From the NCBI RefSeq assembly GCF_012275445.1, contig NZ_JAAZQK010000003.1:434001-498000 (forward strand): a stretch of 64,000 nt of DNA, given 5' to 3'. Positions 18,721 through 27,443 of this stretch are shown one piece after another; within the stretch, counting starts at the first letter, position 1; each line of letters begins with the position of its first letter. The notes beneath the pieces were generated by a model. That model was given only the letters and a program-made list of their open reading frames with translations. It made no database searches and had not been told where the DNA came from. A program made the translations under genes and the position numbers. Source of the DNA: Rhizobacter sp. SG703 (GTDB taxonomy: Bacteria; Pseudomonadota; Gammaproteobacteria; Burkholderiales; Burkholderiaceae_C).

Positions 18721-19686
18721 ATGGACCTGCCGATCTCCTACCGCGATGTCGACATCGCTGCCGCCCACCTCGCGGGCGTGGCGCACCGCACGCCGGTCGC
18801 CACGTCGCGCACCGCCGACCAGCGCACCGGCGCGCAGGTGTTCTTCAAGTGCGAGAACCTGCAGCGCATGGGCGCGTTCAAGTTCCGCGGGGCGTACAAC
18901 GCGCTGGTGCAGCTGGATGCGGACCAGCGCCGCCGCGGCGTGATTGCCTGGTCGTCGGGCAACCATGGCCAGGCGATCGCGCTGTGCGCCGGGCTGCTGG
19001 GCCTGCCGGCGGTGGTCGTGATGCCGCAGGATGCGCCGACGCTCAAGATCGCCGCGACGCGCAGCTATGGCGCCGAGGTCGTGCTGTACGACCGCTACCG
19101 CGACGACCGCGAGGCGATCGGCCAGCAGCTCGCCACCGAGCGCGGGTTGACGCTGATTCCGCCGTACGACCACCCGCTGGTGATGGCGGGGCAGGGCACG
19201 GCGACCAAGGAGTTGATCGAAGAGGTCGGGCCACTCGACGCGCTGTTCGTCTGCACCGGCGGCGGCGGGTTGCTGAGCGGCAGCGCCACGGCGGCCAACC
19301 ACCTGTCCCCCGACTGCGCGGTGTACGGCGTGGAACCGGAGGCGGGCAACGACGTGCAGCTGTCGTTCCGGCGTGGCGAGCGGGTCGGCATTGCGGTGCC
19401 GCAGACGATTGCCGACGCTGCGCAGACGCAGATGGTGGGCGCGCTGACCTTCCCGGTGATCCAGCGCCGCGTGCGCGATATCCTGACCGTCAGCGATGCG
19501 CAGCTGGCGCGCACGATGCGCTTCATCGGCGAGCGGATGAAGCTGGTCGTCGAGCCGACCGGCTGCCTGGGTGCGGCGGCGGTGCTGGAAGGCGCCGTTC
19601 CGCTGGCCGACAAGCGCGTCGGCGTGATCCTGAGCGGCGGCAACATCGACCTCGCACGGTATGGCGAACTGGTGGCGGCCGCATGA
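18721..19686 (+). CDS. Threonine/serine dehydratase (PLP-dependent)
   Basis: About 321 residues, starting at ATG 18721 (or 18712, three codons earlier). FKCENLQRMGAFKFRGAYNAL contains the PLP Lys in the family's FKxRGA context, WSSGNHGQAIA and the glycine-rich CTGGGGLLSG loop bind the cofactor phosphate. The length and end (ILSGGNIDL) fit the biodegradative threonine dehydratase/serine racemase/threo-3-hydroxyaspartate dehydratase group, without the regulatory ACT domain of IlvA. The stop overlaps the next start as ATGA. Confidence 0.88.
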   Translation: MDLPISYRDVDIAAAHLAGVAHRTPVATSRTADQRTGAQVFFKCENLQRMGAFKFRGAYNALVQLDADQRRRGVIAWSSGNHGQAIALCAGLLGLPAVVVMPQDAPTLKIAATRSYGAEVVLYDRYRDDREAIGQQLATERGLTLIPPYDHPLVMAGQGTATKELIEEVGPLDALFVCTGGGGLLSGSATAANHLSPDCAVYGVEPEAGNDVQLSFRRGERVGIAVPQTIADAAQTQMVGALTFPVIQRRVRDILTVSDAQLARTMRFIGERMKLVVEPTGCLGAAAVLEGAVPLADKRVGVILSGGNIDLARYGELVAAA

Positions 19687-20042
19687 GCCGGCCCCTGCAG
19701 ACCTGGCAGGGCAGCTGCCATTGCGGGACGGTGCGCTTCGCGATCGACACCGATTTTCCCGAGCTGACGACCTGCGACTGTTCGATCTGCCGGCGCAAGA
19801 ACGCGCTGATGGTGAAGGTGCACGAGAGCCGCTTCCGGTTGCTCGCGGGCGAGGCCGCGCTGACCGAGTACCGTTTCCACACCCGCACCGCGCGGCACTT
19901 CTTCTGCAGCACGTGCGGCATCTATCCGTTCCACCGCAAGCGCGTGACGCCGGATTTCGTCGGCGTCAACGTGTTCTGCCTGGAGGGGTTCGATCCGGCC
20001 GGCATCCCGGTGCGGGCGACGGTCGGCGCGGCAATGGCTTGA
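19683..20042 (+). CDS. GFA-family zinc-binding protein
   Basis: 119 residues. The pairs CHC, CDCSIC and CSTC (in CHCGTVRF, TTCDCSICRRKNAL, HFFCSTCGIYPF) supply the zinc ligands of the glutathione-dependent formaldehyde-activating (GFA/CENP-V) fold. Members are small S-hydroxymethylglutathione or S-adduct enzymes or of unknown role. Translationally coupled to the dehydratase gene by a 4-base overlap, so it may act on a product of that enzyme. Confidence 0.85.
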   Translation: MSRPLQTWQGSCHCGTVRFAIDTDFPELTTCDCSICRRKNALMVKVHESRFRLLAGEAALTEYRFHTRTARHFFCSTCGIYPFHRKRVTPDFVGVNVFCLEGFDPAGIPVRATVGAAMA

Positions 20043-20062
20043 AATCGTCGCCTGAAATTCGT

Positions 20063-20089
20063 TCAAGTCGGCGATCGGAAGGCCGATAT
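20063..20089 (+). promoter_or_regulatory. Sigma-28 (FliA) promoter
   Basis: TCAAGTCG, 11 bases, GCCGATAT. The -10 box differs from the enterobacterial sigma-28 consensus GCCGATAA at one base, the spacing is exact, and the -35 keeps TnAAGT. It lies 19 bases before the ATG of a flagellar rod-like gene, which makes the assignment functionally coherent. Confidence 0.75.
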
Positions 20090-20107
20090 CGCGGCAAGCG
20101 AGGCGCC

Positions 20108-20407
20108 ATGTCCAACACCTTTTCCATCGGCCTGTCCGGCCTGAACGCTGCCCAGCTCCGGCTCGACAGCGCCGCCCACAACATCGCCAACTCGCAAACG
20201 CCGGGGTTTCGACGCCAGCAGGTCGTGCAGCAGGCGCTGCCGGAAGGCGGCGTGCAGGCCGACATCGCGGCGTCGACGCAGACCGGCGGCTCGCTGGAAG
20301 CCGACGTCGTCGAGCAGGTGTCCGCCGCATACAGCTACAAGGCAAATCTGCGCACCTTGCAGGTGCAGGACGAGGTGCTCGGGTCATGGTTGGACGTCAC
20401 TGCGTAA
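20108..20407 (+). CDS. Mini flagellar basal-body rod/hook-like protein
   Basis: 99 residues. The N-terminal SIGLSGLNAAQLRLDSAAHNIANSQTPGF is the flagellar rod/hook N-terminal motif (as in FlgB/FlgC/FlgG/FlgE), and the C-terminal VVEQVSAAYSYKANLRTLQVQDEVLGSWLDV is the matching C-terminal helix. The middle domain is missing, so this is shorter than FlgC. It stands alone, away from any flagellar cluster in this window, but is preceded by a sigma-28 promoter. Probable axial or accessory flagellar component, exported without a signal peptide. Confidence 0.8.
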   Translation: MSNTFSIGLSGLNAAQLRLDSAAHNIANSQTPGFRRQQVVQQALPEGGVQADIAASTQTGGSLEADVVEQVSAAYSYKANLRTLQVQDEVLGSWLDVTA

Positions 20408-20446
20408 CGTGACGACATATTTCTGTAGGTCACGTTTTCCTTTCTT
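20406..20446 (+). terminator. Probable terminator of the flagellar rod-like gene
   Basis: AACGTGAC and GTCACGTT form a perfect 8-bp stem around a 15-base loop, starting at the stop codon, and are followed by TTCCTTTCTT. The loop is large for a classic terminator, so an operator for the next gene is the alternative. Confidence 0.45.
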
Positions 20447-20555
20447 AACGTCAACCAATCGCCACGATCTCCCGTTGTGGACACAAGCCGGGCGACAGCC
20501 GGGCCAGCTTCAGGAAGTCGGGCCGAACGACTTCCATCCAATCCGGGATACCACC

Positions 20556-20735
20556 ATGACCAAGTCTCTGATCGTTGCCGCCGTCCTGTCCGCTTTCGCC
20601 GTGGGCTCGTTCGCTCAAGCTGCCTCGTCGGCCGATGCCGCTTCGGCACCCGCCAAGAAGGCCGCCCACAAGAAGCACCACAAGGCTGACAAGAAGGCCG
20701 AAGCCGCTGCACCGGCTGCTTCCGCCGCCAAGTAA
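20556..20735 (+). CDS. Small secreted Ala/Lys-rich protein
   Basis: 59 residues: a signal peptide (MTKSLIVAAVLSAFAVGSFAQA) followed by a low-complexity mature part of Ala, Lys, Ser and His (KKAAHKKHHKADKK in the middle). Small, basic, probably periplasmic; no fold is recognised. A strong terminator 20 bases downstream suggests a monocistronic, possibly abundant transcript. The composition resembles the Ala-rich lipoprotein at 51536 but lacks its lipobox. Confidence 0.7.
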   Translation: MTKSLIVAAVLSAFAVGSFAQAASSADAASAPAKKAAHKKHHKADKKAEAAAPAASAAK

Positions 20736-20756
20736 TCAGCCTCGGCTGAAACAGGA

Positions 20757-20781
20757 AAGCCGGGCTCGCCCGGCTTTTTTT
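20757..20781 (+). terminator. Intrinsic terminator
   Basis: AAGCCGGG-CTCG-CCCGGCTT forms an 8-bp GC-rich stem followed by seven T. It ends the small secreted protein transcript. The remainder of the gap to 21045 holds no gene I can support. Confidence 0.85.
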
Positions 20782-21045
20782 CGGCTGGACATCCATGACT
20801 TCCGTCGCAGCGCACATCGACCCGCCGTGGCGGCTCAAGCTGAAGGCGAAGGGTTGTCAGGCAATGCCGGGCGCCCCTGTCGGATGACCCGCCACGCTGA
20901 CACAGGGATTGGAGTTTTTCTGACCCCCTGCAACGAGGGGCCCCGACAGCGGAGTCGATGGCCAACGCCTAATCTTCACCCATCGAGTTTGGGCTTGTTG
21001 AGGTCGACGACCCCTCCCCAGGCAAGGTGCTCTACGGAGGCTGAC

Positions 21046-21255
21046 ATGAGCTCTACTTCGCAAATCGCCCGCTACGAAATCCGGTTCCAGTCGCTGTTCA
21101 ACGAAGGCCGGGCGCTGGCCTTCCCCTGCGATGCCGACGGGCATGTGCAGATGGATACCCTCAGCGACCGAGCCCGCACGAACTACCTGTATGCCCGAGC
21201 CGTTGTCGGTCGCGAGTACGCGACGCCGGCGGTGATGCGCAGCGACCTGCACTGA
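21046..21255 (+). CDS. Small conserved-looking protein of unknown function
   Basis: 69 residues from ATG 21046 with a good ribosome site (ACGGAGG). MSSTSQIARYEIRFQSLFNEGRALAFPCDADGHV reads like a compact cytosolic protein: no signal, no membrane span. Tyr and Arg are frequent (RTNYLYARAVVGREYATP). I do not recognise the family. The longer in-frame start upstream lacks support. Confidence 0.65.
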   Translation: MSSTSQIARYEIRFQSLFNEGRALAFPCDADGHVQMDTLSDRARTNYLYARAVVGREYATPAVMRSDLH

Positions 21256-21298
21256 GGCCGCCGCGCGGCGCGTGCCGCCATCACCCACGGCCAGACGA

Positions 21299-21733
21299 CT
21301 ACTTGCCGGCGATGCCGAGCAACTCCACCTCGAACTGCAGGGTGGCATTCGGTGGAATGACTCCCCCGGCGCCGGCCTCCCCATAGGCGATGGCCGGCGG
21401 GCACACCAGCAGAGCCTTGCCGCCCACCTTCATGCGCTGCACCCCTTCCGTCCAGCACTTGATCACCCGGTTCAGCGGGAACTCCGCCGGCTCCTTGCGG
21501 GCGTAGGAACTGTCGAACTCCTTGCCGTCGGCAAACGTCCCGCGGTAATGGACGCGGACACGATCCGTCGCCGCCGGGTTCGCCCCGGTCCCCTCCTTCA
21601 ACGAGCGATACACGAGGCCGCTGGGCGTGACCAACGCGCCCTGCTGCTTGGCCGCGCTGGCGGCCAGGTCGGCCTGTGCGATGGCGGACAAGCTGATCAG
21701 GCAGGCCGCGAGGCCGATCAATGGTGTCTTCAA
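21299..21733 (-). CDS. FKBP-type peptidyl-prolyl isomerase, exported
   Basis: 144 residues if translated from TTG 21733, which has CGGGAG at seven bases and gives a clean signal peptide (KTPLIGLAACLISLSAIAQA); ATG 21766 is the alternative. The domain shows VRVHYRGTFADGKEFDSSY, VIKCWTEGVQRMKVGGKALLVCPP and GGVIPPNATLQFEVELL, the FKBP active-site strands. Expected to assist protein folding in the periplasm. Convergent with the 69-residue gene. Confidence 0.85.
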   Translation of the reverse strand: MKTPLIGLAACLISLSAIAQADLAASAAKQQGALVTPSGLVYRSLKEGTGANPAATDRVRVHYRGTFADGKEFDSSYARKEPAEFPLNRVIKCWTEGVQRMKVGGKALLVCPPAIAYGEAGAGGVIPPNATLQFEVELLGIAGK

Positions 21734-21949
21734 ACCGTGACTCCCGAGGTCAATGTGGATGACCATCATCGCCGAAAGGCGGCATCGGTCCGGAGCATCG
21801 CTGCACTGAGACGCACTTGGAACAGAGGCTTACGACTCGTGTTGGGTCATGTCTTGTTCGACGGAAGCCCAGAGAGTCCCTCTCTATAGGGTGGGTACGT
21901 GGCGATGTGCCACGCCACACAGGCGGTATCTCAACTGCCTGTTCCTATC

Positions 21950-22621
21950 ATGACGACAAGCTTCCTTACCTTCAGCGTTTCACTCGCCGCGACGGCTGCT
22001 GACCTGCGTGATGTCTGCAGCGTCCGGGCTCACGCCTATGGCCACCACGTTCCGCAGATGCAGGAGACCCTGGCCGTGCCCGACGCGACCGACGGCCAGC
22101 GCGGCACGGCGATCCTGCTGTGCCGCGACAAGGTCACCGGCTCGGCCATCGGCACCGCGCGGATCCAGCGCAACGTGGCGGCACCGCTGCAGCTGGAAGG
22201 CAGCGTGATTCTCCCTCGGTGGCTGGCCGACGAGCCGCGCGCCGAACTGACCCGCCTGGCCGTGTTGCCCGGGGTCGATCCGCAGACCCGGTTGATGCTG
22301 ATGAAGGCGGCGTACCTGTATTGCCTGGCGAGCCAGGTCCGCTGGATGGTGATCGGTGCGCGCAGCAATGCGCTGATCAGGATCTACCAGGGCCTGGGCT
22401 TCATGGACGTGCTGGGGGCCGACGATCGCGTCCCGCTGGCCCATGCCGGCAACCTGCCGCATCGCATCCTGGCCTTCGACGTCACCGCCGCCGAGCGGAC
22501 CTGGCTGGCGTCAGGCCATGGGCTGTATCCGTTCATGATCGAGACGTTCCACCCGGACGTGCACCTGTTCCCGAGAGAATCCATGCCGCCTCTTCATGGG
22601 GAGGTTCGTCAGGCGGCGTGA
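21950..22621 (+). CDS. FeeM-like N-acyl amino acid synthase (GNAT-fold acyltransferase)
   Basis: 223 residues from ATG 21950. VCSVRAHAYGHH near the N-terminus, ELTRLAVLPG, and IGARSNALIRIYQGLGFMDVL match the N-acyl amino acid synthase FeeM group, relatives of LuxI autoinducer synthases that join a fatty acyl-ACP to an amino acid. The C-terminal FDVTAAERTWLASGHGLYPFMIETFHPDV is also FeeM-like. The product would be a long-chain N-acyl amino acid, a possible signal or surfactant. Its last 89 bases overlap the 3' end of the opposite-strand kinase gene. A 15-base dyad (AGAGAGTCCCTCTCT) lies upstream at 21871. Confidence 0.75.
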   Translation: MTTSFLTFSVSLAATAADLRDVCSVRAHAYGHHVPQMQETLAVPDATDGQRGTAILLCRDKVTGSAIGTARIQRNVAAPLQLEGSVILPRWLADEPRAELTRLAVLPGVDPQTRLMLMKAAYLYCLASQVRWMVIGARSNALIRIYQGLGFMDVLGADDRVPLAHAGNLPHRILAFDVTAAERTWLASGHGLYPFMIETFHPDVHLFPRESMPPLHGEVRQAA

Positions 22622-24461
22622 CACCGGGAGTCGGCAAGGCGCCGCCCCACTGCGCCAGGACCTGCATCAATTCCTGGCGGTTGAAGGGCTTGGCGAGCAG
22701 ATCGTCCATGCCGGCTTCGGCGCAGGCGCGCCGGTCCTCGTCGGTCGAGGTCGCGGTGATCGCGATGATCGGCACGCGGGGAAGGCTCAAGGTGTGTTCC
22801 TGAGCACGGATCTCGCGAGTGGCCGTCTGCCCGTCCATCGTCGGCATCTGGCAGTCCATCAGCACGAGGTCGGGCCGCTGCGATTCGCGCAGCGCCCGCC
22901 CGACGGCATCGTGCCCGTTGTTCACGCGCTCATGGGACAGGCCTTGCTGCTTGAGGTAGGCGCAGACGATCAGTGCGGACACGTCGTCGTCCTCGGCGAC
23001 CAGCACGCGCCGCAGGTCGATCGCCGGCGCCGCCACCGATGCGCCGTCCTCCGTCTCGTCGGGTGCCGCGGTCGACGGAAGCCGGGCGCAGAACACGAAC
23101 TGGGATCCGAGACCCGCCCTGCTGTGCACGCTGAGCGAACCGCCCATCGCTTCGGCCAGTTCGCGGGCGATGATGAGGCCGAGGCCGCCATGGTTGCGCG
23201 CCGGCGGATCGGTCTCGGAATCCAGTGCAGAGGGCGCGTCGAAGAGGTGGTCCTGGTCGGCCGGTGCGATGCCGGGGCCGGTGTCGATCACTTCGACCTC
23301 GACCATGTCCGGTGCGCTGCCGCGGGTCAGGTTCATTTCCACCCGGCCCTTCTCGGTGAACTTGACGGCATTGCCCAGCAGGTTGTGCAGCACCTGCCTG
23401 AAGCGGGCGGCGTCGCCGATCACCCAGCTCGGGCGCGGGAATGCATGCGACATCGAGAAATCGAGGCCCTTGTCGGTGGCGCGCAATGCGAACACGTCGG
23501 CCACCAGGCCTGCCTGCGTGACGATGTCGAACACCTCATGGCGGATCGGAAAGTGCCCGGTCTCGATGCGCGAGACGTCGATCAGGTCGTTGATCAGCCG
23601 GAGCAGGTGCGTGCCCGATGATTCGATCAGTTCGAGGCGGTGCTGCACCGCCGGCTCGCCGGCTTCGAGGTGGAGCAGCCGCGCGACGCCGAGGATGCCG
23701 TGCAGCGGTGTGCGCAGCTCATGGCTGATGTTGGCGAGGAACTGGGTCTTGACCTCGATCTGCCGTTGCGCAAGTTCGAGCGCAGCCGCCTTCTCGTGGG
23801 CCAGCGCCTGGGCCTCGAGCCGCAGCAGGATGCTGGCGGTGAGCCGCCGTTCAGCCCCGCGGGCCGTGAACAGTTGCAGTCCGAACAGCATCAGCAACCC
23901 GAGGCTGCCGACCACGCCGACCTGATCGGCCCGCAACGCGAGCCCGAGTGCCGTCGGCACCATGATCGGCCCGACATAGGCGGCCGTGGCCAGCAGCCTC
24001 GCCTGCAGCCCGAAAGTGGCCACGCAGGTCACGCAGGCCAACGCCGCGGCGACGAAGGACGAGACCTGCACCGGCTGGTGCATCAGCCACAGCCCGGCCA
24101 GGCCCCAGATGGCGCCATCGAGGGCGAGCAGCCCGTAGGTCAGTTGTCGCCAGCCGCGGGTGGCCGGCAGGCCGGCGCGTGCATGCTTGTGGGCTGACAA
24201 GATCCGCAATGCCGACACGCCGAGCTTGACGGCCATCCAGCCACGCACCCAGTCGATCGGGGTCGAGCCCGCCCAGTAGATGGCCAACAGCACCGCGAAC
24301 GCGGTCGCGAGCAGGGTGCCAGCCCGCGTGTGGAGCAACACCATGCGCAACAGTTCGGCCGCGACGTGCTCGGCGTGGGCGGCGTCCAGCGGCGGTATCG
24401 GCCTGGGCTCGCCAGCGGTGCCCAGCCCCGGGACGTCTGCCGACATGCGATGTGGTGCCAT
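22533..24461 (-). CDS. Membrane hybrid histidine kinase (TM sensor - HisKA - HATPase - REC)
   Basis: 642 residues from ATG 24461 (GGGAG nine bases upstream). About six hydrophobic segments between residues 40 and 210 form the membrane input domain, with little periplasmic loop. Then HisKA with the phospho-accepting His in [18 protein letters not shown], an ATPase with NLLGNAVKFTEKG and GGLGLIIARELAEAMGG, and a C-terminal receiver (RRVLVAEDDDVSA; RPDLVLMDCQMPTMDG carries the Asp; LLAKPF the Lys). No output domain, so it needs a partner. It is convergent with the FeeM-like gene and overlaps its end. Confidence 0.9.
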   Translation of the reverse strand: MAPHRMSADVPGLGTAGEPRPIPPLDAAHAEHVAAELLRMVLLHTRAGTLLATAFAVLLAIYWAGSTPIDWVRGWMAVKLGVSALRILSAHKHARAGLPATRGWRQLTYGLLALDGAIWGLAGLWLMHQPVQVSSFVAAALACVTCVATFGLQARLLATAAYVGPIMVPTALGLALRADQVGVVGSLGLLMLFGLQLFTARGAERRLTASILLRLEAQALAHEKAAALELAQRQIEVKTQFLANISHELRTPLHGILGVARLLHLEAGEPAVQHRLELIESSGTHLLRLINDLIDVSRIETGHFPIRHEVFDIVTQAGLVADVFALRATDKGLDFSMSHAFPRPSWVIGDAARFRQVLHNLLGNAVKFTEKGRVEMNLTRGSAPDMVEVEVIDTGPGIAPADQDHLFDAPSALDSETDPPARNHGGLGLIIARELAEAMGGSLSVHSRAGLGSQFVFCARLPSTAAPDETEDGASVAAPAIDLRRVLVAEDDDVSALIVCAYLKQQGLSHERVNNGHDAVGRALRESQRPDLVLMDCQMPTMDGQTATREIRAQEHTLSLPRVPIIAITATSTDEDRRACAEAGMDDLLAKPFNRQELMQVLAQWGGALPTPGVTPPDEPPHEEAAWILSGTGARPGGTSRS

Positions 24462-24561
24462 GGGTGGTCTCCCTCGGCACGCAGTATGCGGCTGGGGCCG
24501 GCCGGTCGCTTCATTTCTGGACATACGTACACTCGTGGATGGCCTGCCCCCTCCCGATCCG

Positions 24562-25551
24562 ATGACCATCCTGCTCGCCCCGATGGAAGGCTTGCTCGAC
24601 TTCACGCTGCGCGACGTGCTCACGCGCGTCGGCGGCATCGACCGTTGCGTTTCCGAATTCATCCGCGTCACCGGCACCTTGCTGCCGGAGCGCGTCTTCC
24701 TGCGCATCGTTCCGGAGCTGCGCCATGGCGGGCGCACGCCCAGCGGCGTGCCGGTCAGTGCGCAGCTGCTTGGCTCCGACCCGGTGTGCCTGGCCGAGAA
24801 CGCTGCGCGACTGGCCTCGCTCGGCCCGGCCGGCATCGATCTCAACTTCGGGTGCCCCGCGAAGGTCGTGAACCGCCATGGCGGCGGGGCCGCGCTGTTG
24901 CAGGATCCTGAGCTGCTGGGGCGCATCGTCGCGGCGGTGCGTCGGGCGGTACCGCGCGCGGTGCCGGTGACGGCCAAGATGCGCCTCGGCTTCGACGACG
25001 ACCTGCGGGCCGTGGAGTGTGCGCAGGCCATCGCAGGCGCCGGCGCGGCCGAACTGGTCGTGCATGCCCGCACCAAGGCGCATGGCTACCGGCCTCCGGC
25101 CTACTGGGACCGGGTGCCTGCGGTGCGGGCGGCGGTGGCGATCCCGGTGATCGCAAACGGCGAGATCTGGACTGTCGACGATGCGCAGCGCTGCCGCGAG
25201 GTGTCGGGCTGCGATGCGTTGATGCTCGGCCGCGGGATGGTCGCGAATCCGGGCCTGGCGTGCGCCATCGCGCGCCCTGGCACCTCGCTCGGCTGGGCGC
25301 AGTTGCTGCCGCTGATGACGCACTTCTGGGAGCTCGTGTGCGGGCATGTCGAACCGCGCCATCGGGCCGGCCGGCTGAAGCAGTGGCTGAACTACCTGCG
25401 CCGCCGATACCCCGAGGCGGAAGACGCCTATCAGCGGGTGCGCACCGTCAACGACCCCGACCTGCTCGAGCTGCAACTGCAACAGTGGGTCCGCTCCAGT
25501 CACACAGCCGTACACGCGCGACATCAGGCCTTTACAGAGGTGCCCGCATAA
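24562..25551 (+). CDS. dusC: tRNA-dihydrouridine(16) synthase DusC
   Basis: 329 residues. LLAPMEGLLDFTLRDVLT, IDLNFGCPAKVVNRHGGGAALL (with the catalytic Cys of the NxGCP motif), VTAKMRLGF and VVHARTKAHGY mark the Dus family; LAPMEGLLD and the C-terminal helical domain (KQWLNYLRRRYPEA) favour DusC, which reduces U16 of tRNA using FMN and NADPH. Start at ATG 24562 fits the family's N-terminus. Confidence 0.88.
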   Translation: MTILLAPMEGLLDFTLRDVLTRVGGIDRCVSEFIRVTGTLLPERVFLRIVPELRHGGRTPSGVPVSAQLLGSDPVCLAENAARLASLGPAGIDLNFGCPAKVVNRHGGGAALLQDPELLGRIVAAVRRAVPRAVPVTAKMRLGFDDDLRAVECAQAIAGAGAAELVVHARTKAHGYRPPAYWDRVPAVRAAVAIPVIANGEIWTVDDAQRCREVSGCDALMLGRGMVANPGLACAIARPGTSLGWAQLLPLMTHFWELVCGHVEPRHRAGRLKQWLNYLRRRYPEAEDAYQRVRTVNDPDLLELQLQQWVRSSHTAVHARHQAFTEVPA

Positions 25552-25581
25552 TCGTCCGACTCCATTCAAGGATCCTGCCCC

Positions 25582-26880
25582 GTGAAAAGACCGACCCGTG
25601 CCCTGTTGATCGCCGCCCTCGTGCTTCCGTTGCTGCAAGCCTGCGGCGGCAACAGCGAAGAAGACCAGGGCTCGGTGCGCCTGGTCAACGCCACCACCGA
25701 CTTCGCGCTGCTGGATGCCTACCGTGACGACTCGGGCATGGTCAACAGCGTGGCCGCCGGGTCCGCCAGCGGCTATGCCAACCTCGATGAGGACGACTAC
25801 ACCTTCAAGATTTCCCAGACCGGCTCCGGCGTCACGGCCGCGAGCGTGGGTGCCTCGGTGTCGGCCGGCTCCCATTACGCACTGCTCGCCTATGCGAGCG
25901 GCTCGGCACTGCAGGTCAGCTACCTGACGGAGGATGAAGGCGATCCGAATTCGGGCCAGGCCAAGCTGCGCTTCATGAACACGGCCGGTCTCGAAGCCGG
26001 TGCTGTCGACGTGTATGTCGGCCACGCCGAGTGCAATGCGCTGGGTACCACCGCCGTTGCCGCCGCCAGCGCGCTGTCGACCTCGACCCCGTTGGCGCCA
26101 ACCGGCTACACCGCGTTCGCCGCCGGCACGTACCATGTGTGCGTGACGTCTACCGGCAACAAGACTGACGTGCGGATGGACATCCCGGCCTTGACGCTCG
26201 GCGACAAGCAGATCTCCACGCTGGTGCTGACCCGCAGCAGTGGAGGCGTGCTGGTGAACGGACTGGTCGTCAACCAGCAGGGCGCCGTGACGCCGAGCGC
26301 CAACCTGTCGACCCGCGTGCGGGTGGTTGCCAACACGTCGGTGGCGACCGACATGGTCAATGTCGTGGTCAACGGCACCACCGTCGGCAGCAACCTTTCG
26401 GCGGGCACGATCAGCAATTACAGGGCGGTGAAGGCCGGCACCTTGGCTGTCACGGTCAATGGTGCCGCCGTCAACATCGGGACCGCGACCGCGCCGTCGG
26501 GCGGCGACCTGACCCTGCTGTTGACGGGCGACGTGGCATCGCCAACGCTCTCGGTGATCACTGACGACAATACGCCGTCGACCAGTGTCTCGCAGCCGGT
26601 CAAGCTGCGGCTGGTCAACGGCGTCAACGGCCTGCCGGGCAGCGCGACGCTGACGCTCGACGGCGAGGTGATCGGCGATGACGTGACATTCGGCGCGGCC
26701 TCGATGCCGGCGACGGTGGCCGCCAGCGAAAGCCTGGCCGCGATCGTTGCCAGCAGCGGATCGACCTTGCTCTGGCAGGTGGACAAGCAGCTGCTGTCGA
26801 GCGGGAAGGTCTATACCCTCTTCCTGCTGGGCAACACCACGACAGTGAACTCCGCGAGCCGGCTGCGCACCGACCGCTGA
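25582..26880 (+). CDS. DUF4397-domain lipoprotein
   Basis: 432 residues from GTG 25582, with AAGGA ten bases upstream. Lipobox LQAC gives Cys21. The mature part has two or three beta-rich repeats of the DUF4397 type: VRLVNATTDFALLDAYRD, LRFMNTAGLEAGAVDVYVG, RVVANTSVATDMVNVVVNG and LRLVNGVNGLPGSATL. An envelope-anchored, possibly surface protein of unknown role. A CATAAT -10-like element overlaps the end of dusC. Confidence 0.85.
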   Translation: MKRPTRALLIAALVLPLLQACGGNSEEDQGSVRLVNATTDFALLDAYRDDSGMVNSVAAGSASGYANLDEDDYTFKISQTGSGVTAASVGASVSAGSHYALLAYASGSALQVSYLTEDEGDPNSGQAKLRFMNTAGLEAGAVDVYVGHAECNALGTTAVAAASALSTSTPLAPTGYTAFAAGTYHVCVTSTGNKTDVRMDIPALTLGDKQISTLVLTRSSGGVLVNGLVVNQQGAVTPSANLSTRVRVVANTSVATDMVNVVVNGTTVGSNLSAGTISNYRAVKAGTLAVTVNGAAVNIGTATAPSGGDLTLLLTGDVASPTLSVITDDNTPSTSVSQPVKLRLVNGVNGLPGSATLTLDGEVIGDDVTFGAASMPATVAASESLAAIVASSGSTLLWQVDKQLLSSGKVYTLFLLGNTTTVNSASRLRTDR

Positions 26881-26984
26881 GGCGCGGCGCACTCAAGGGT
26901 TTCCCCCTCGGCATCCCACCGGCTCCAGGGGGATGTTTCGACAGTCGGCACGCGTATAGTCGATCGCATCCGGAGGGTGCGGCG

Positions 26985-27443
26985 ATGTTGTTGCAGCGCG
27001 CGTTCAAGGCCGTTGATGTCCTGATGGTCGAGGACAACCCGGGCGATGTTCGCCTGACACGCGAAGCACTGCGCCGCAACGGGAACGACCTGCGCCTGCA
27101 CCATGCCGAAGACGGCATCTCCGCGATGCAGTTCCTGCGCCGCGACGCCCCCTACGACGCCGCACCGCGGCCGGACCTGATCCTGCTCGACCTGAACCTG
27201 CCGCTGATGGGCGGCCGCGATGTCCTCGCGGCCATCAAGTCCGATGCGGCGTTGCGGTCCATCCCGGTGATCGTGCTGAGCACTTCGCAATCGGACGACG
27301 ACGTGGCCCACGCCTACGACCTGCAGGCGAACTGCTTCATCACCAAGCCCGCCGACCTGCACGAGTTCAACCAGGTCATCCGCAACATCGAGCGCTTCTG
27401 GTTGCAGACCGTGTGCCTGACCGGGCGTGGAGGCGCGACATGA
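26985..27443 (+). CDS. Single-domain response regulator (Rcp1-type CheY-like)
   Basis: 152 residues, one receiver. VLMVEDNPGDVRLTREAL supplies the acidic pair, RPDLILLDLNLPLMGG the phospho-accepting Asp, and CFITKPADL the conserved Lys. Extra loop residues between strand 3 and helix 3 resemble regulators that pair with phytochrome-like kinases. Its stop overlaps the next start as ATGA, so it is co-translated with the REC-kinase-REC gene downstream. Confidence 0.9.
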   Translation: MLLQRAFKAVDVLMVEDNPGDVRLTREALRRNGNDLRLHHAEDGISAMQFLRRDAPYDAAPRPDLILLDLNLPLMGGRDVLAAIKSDAALRSIPVIVLSTSQSDDDVAHAYDLQANCFITKPADLHEFNQVIRNIERFWLQTVCLTGRGGAT

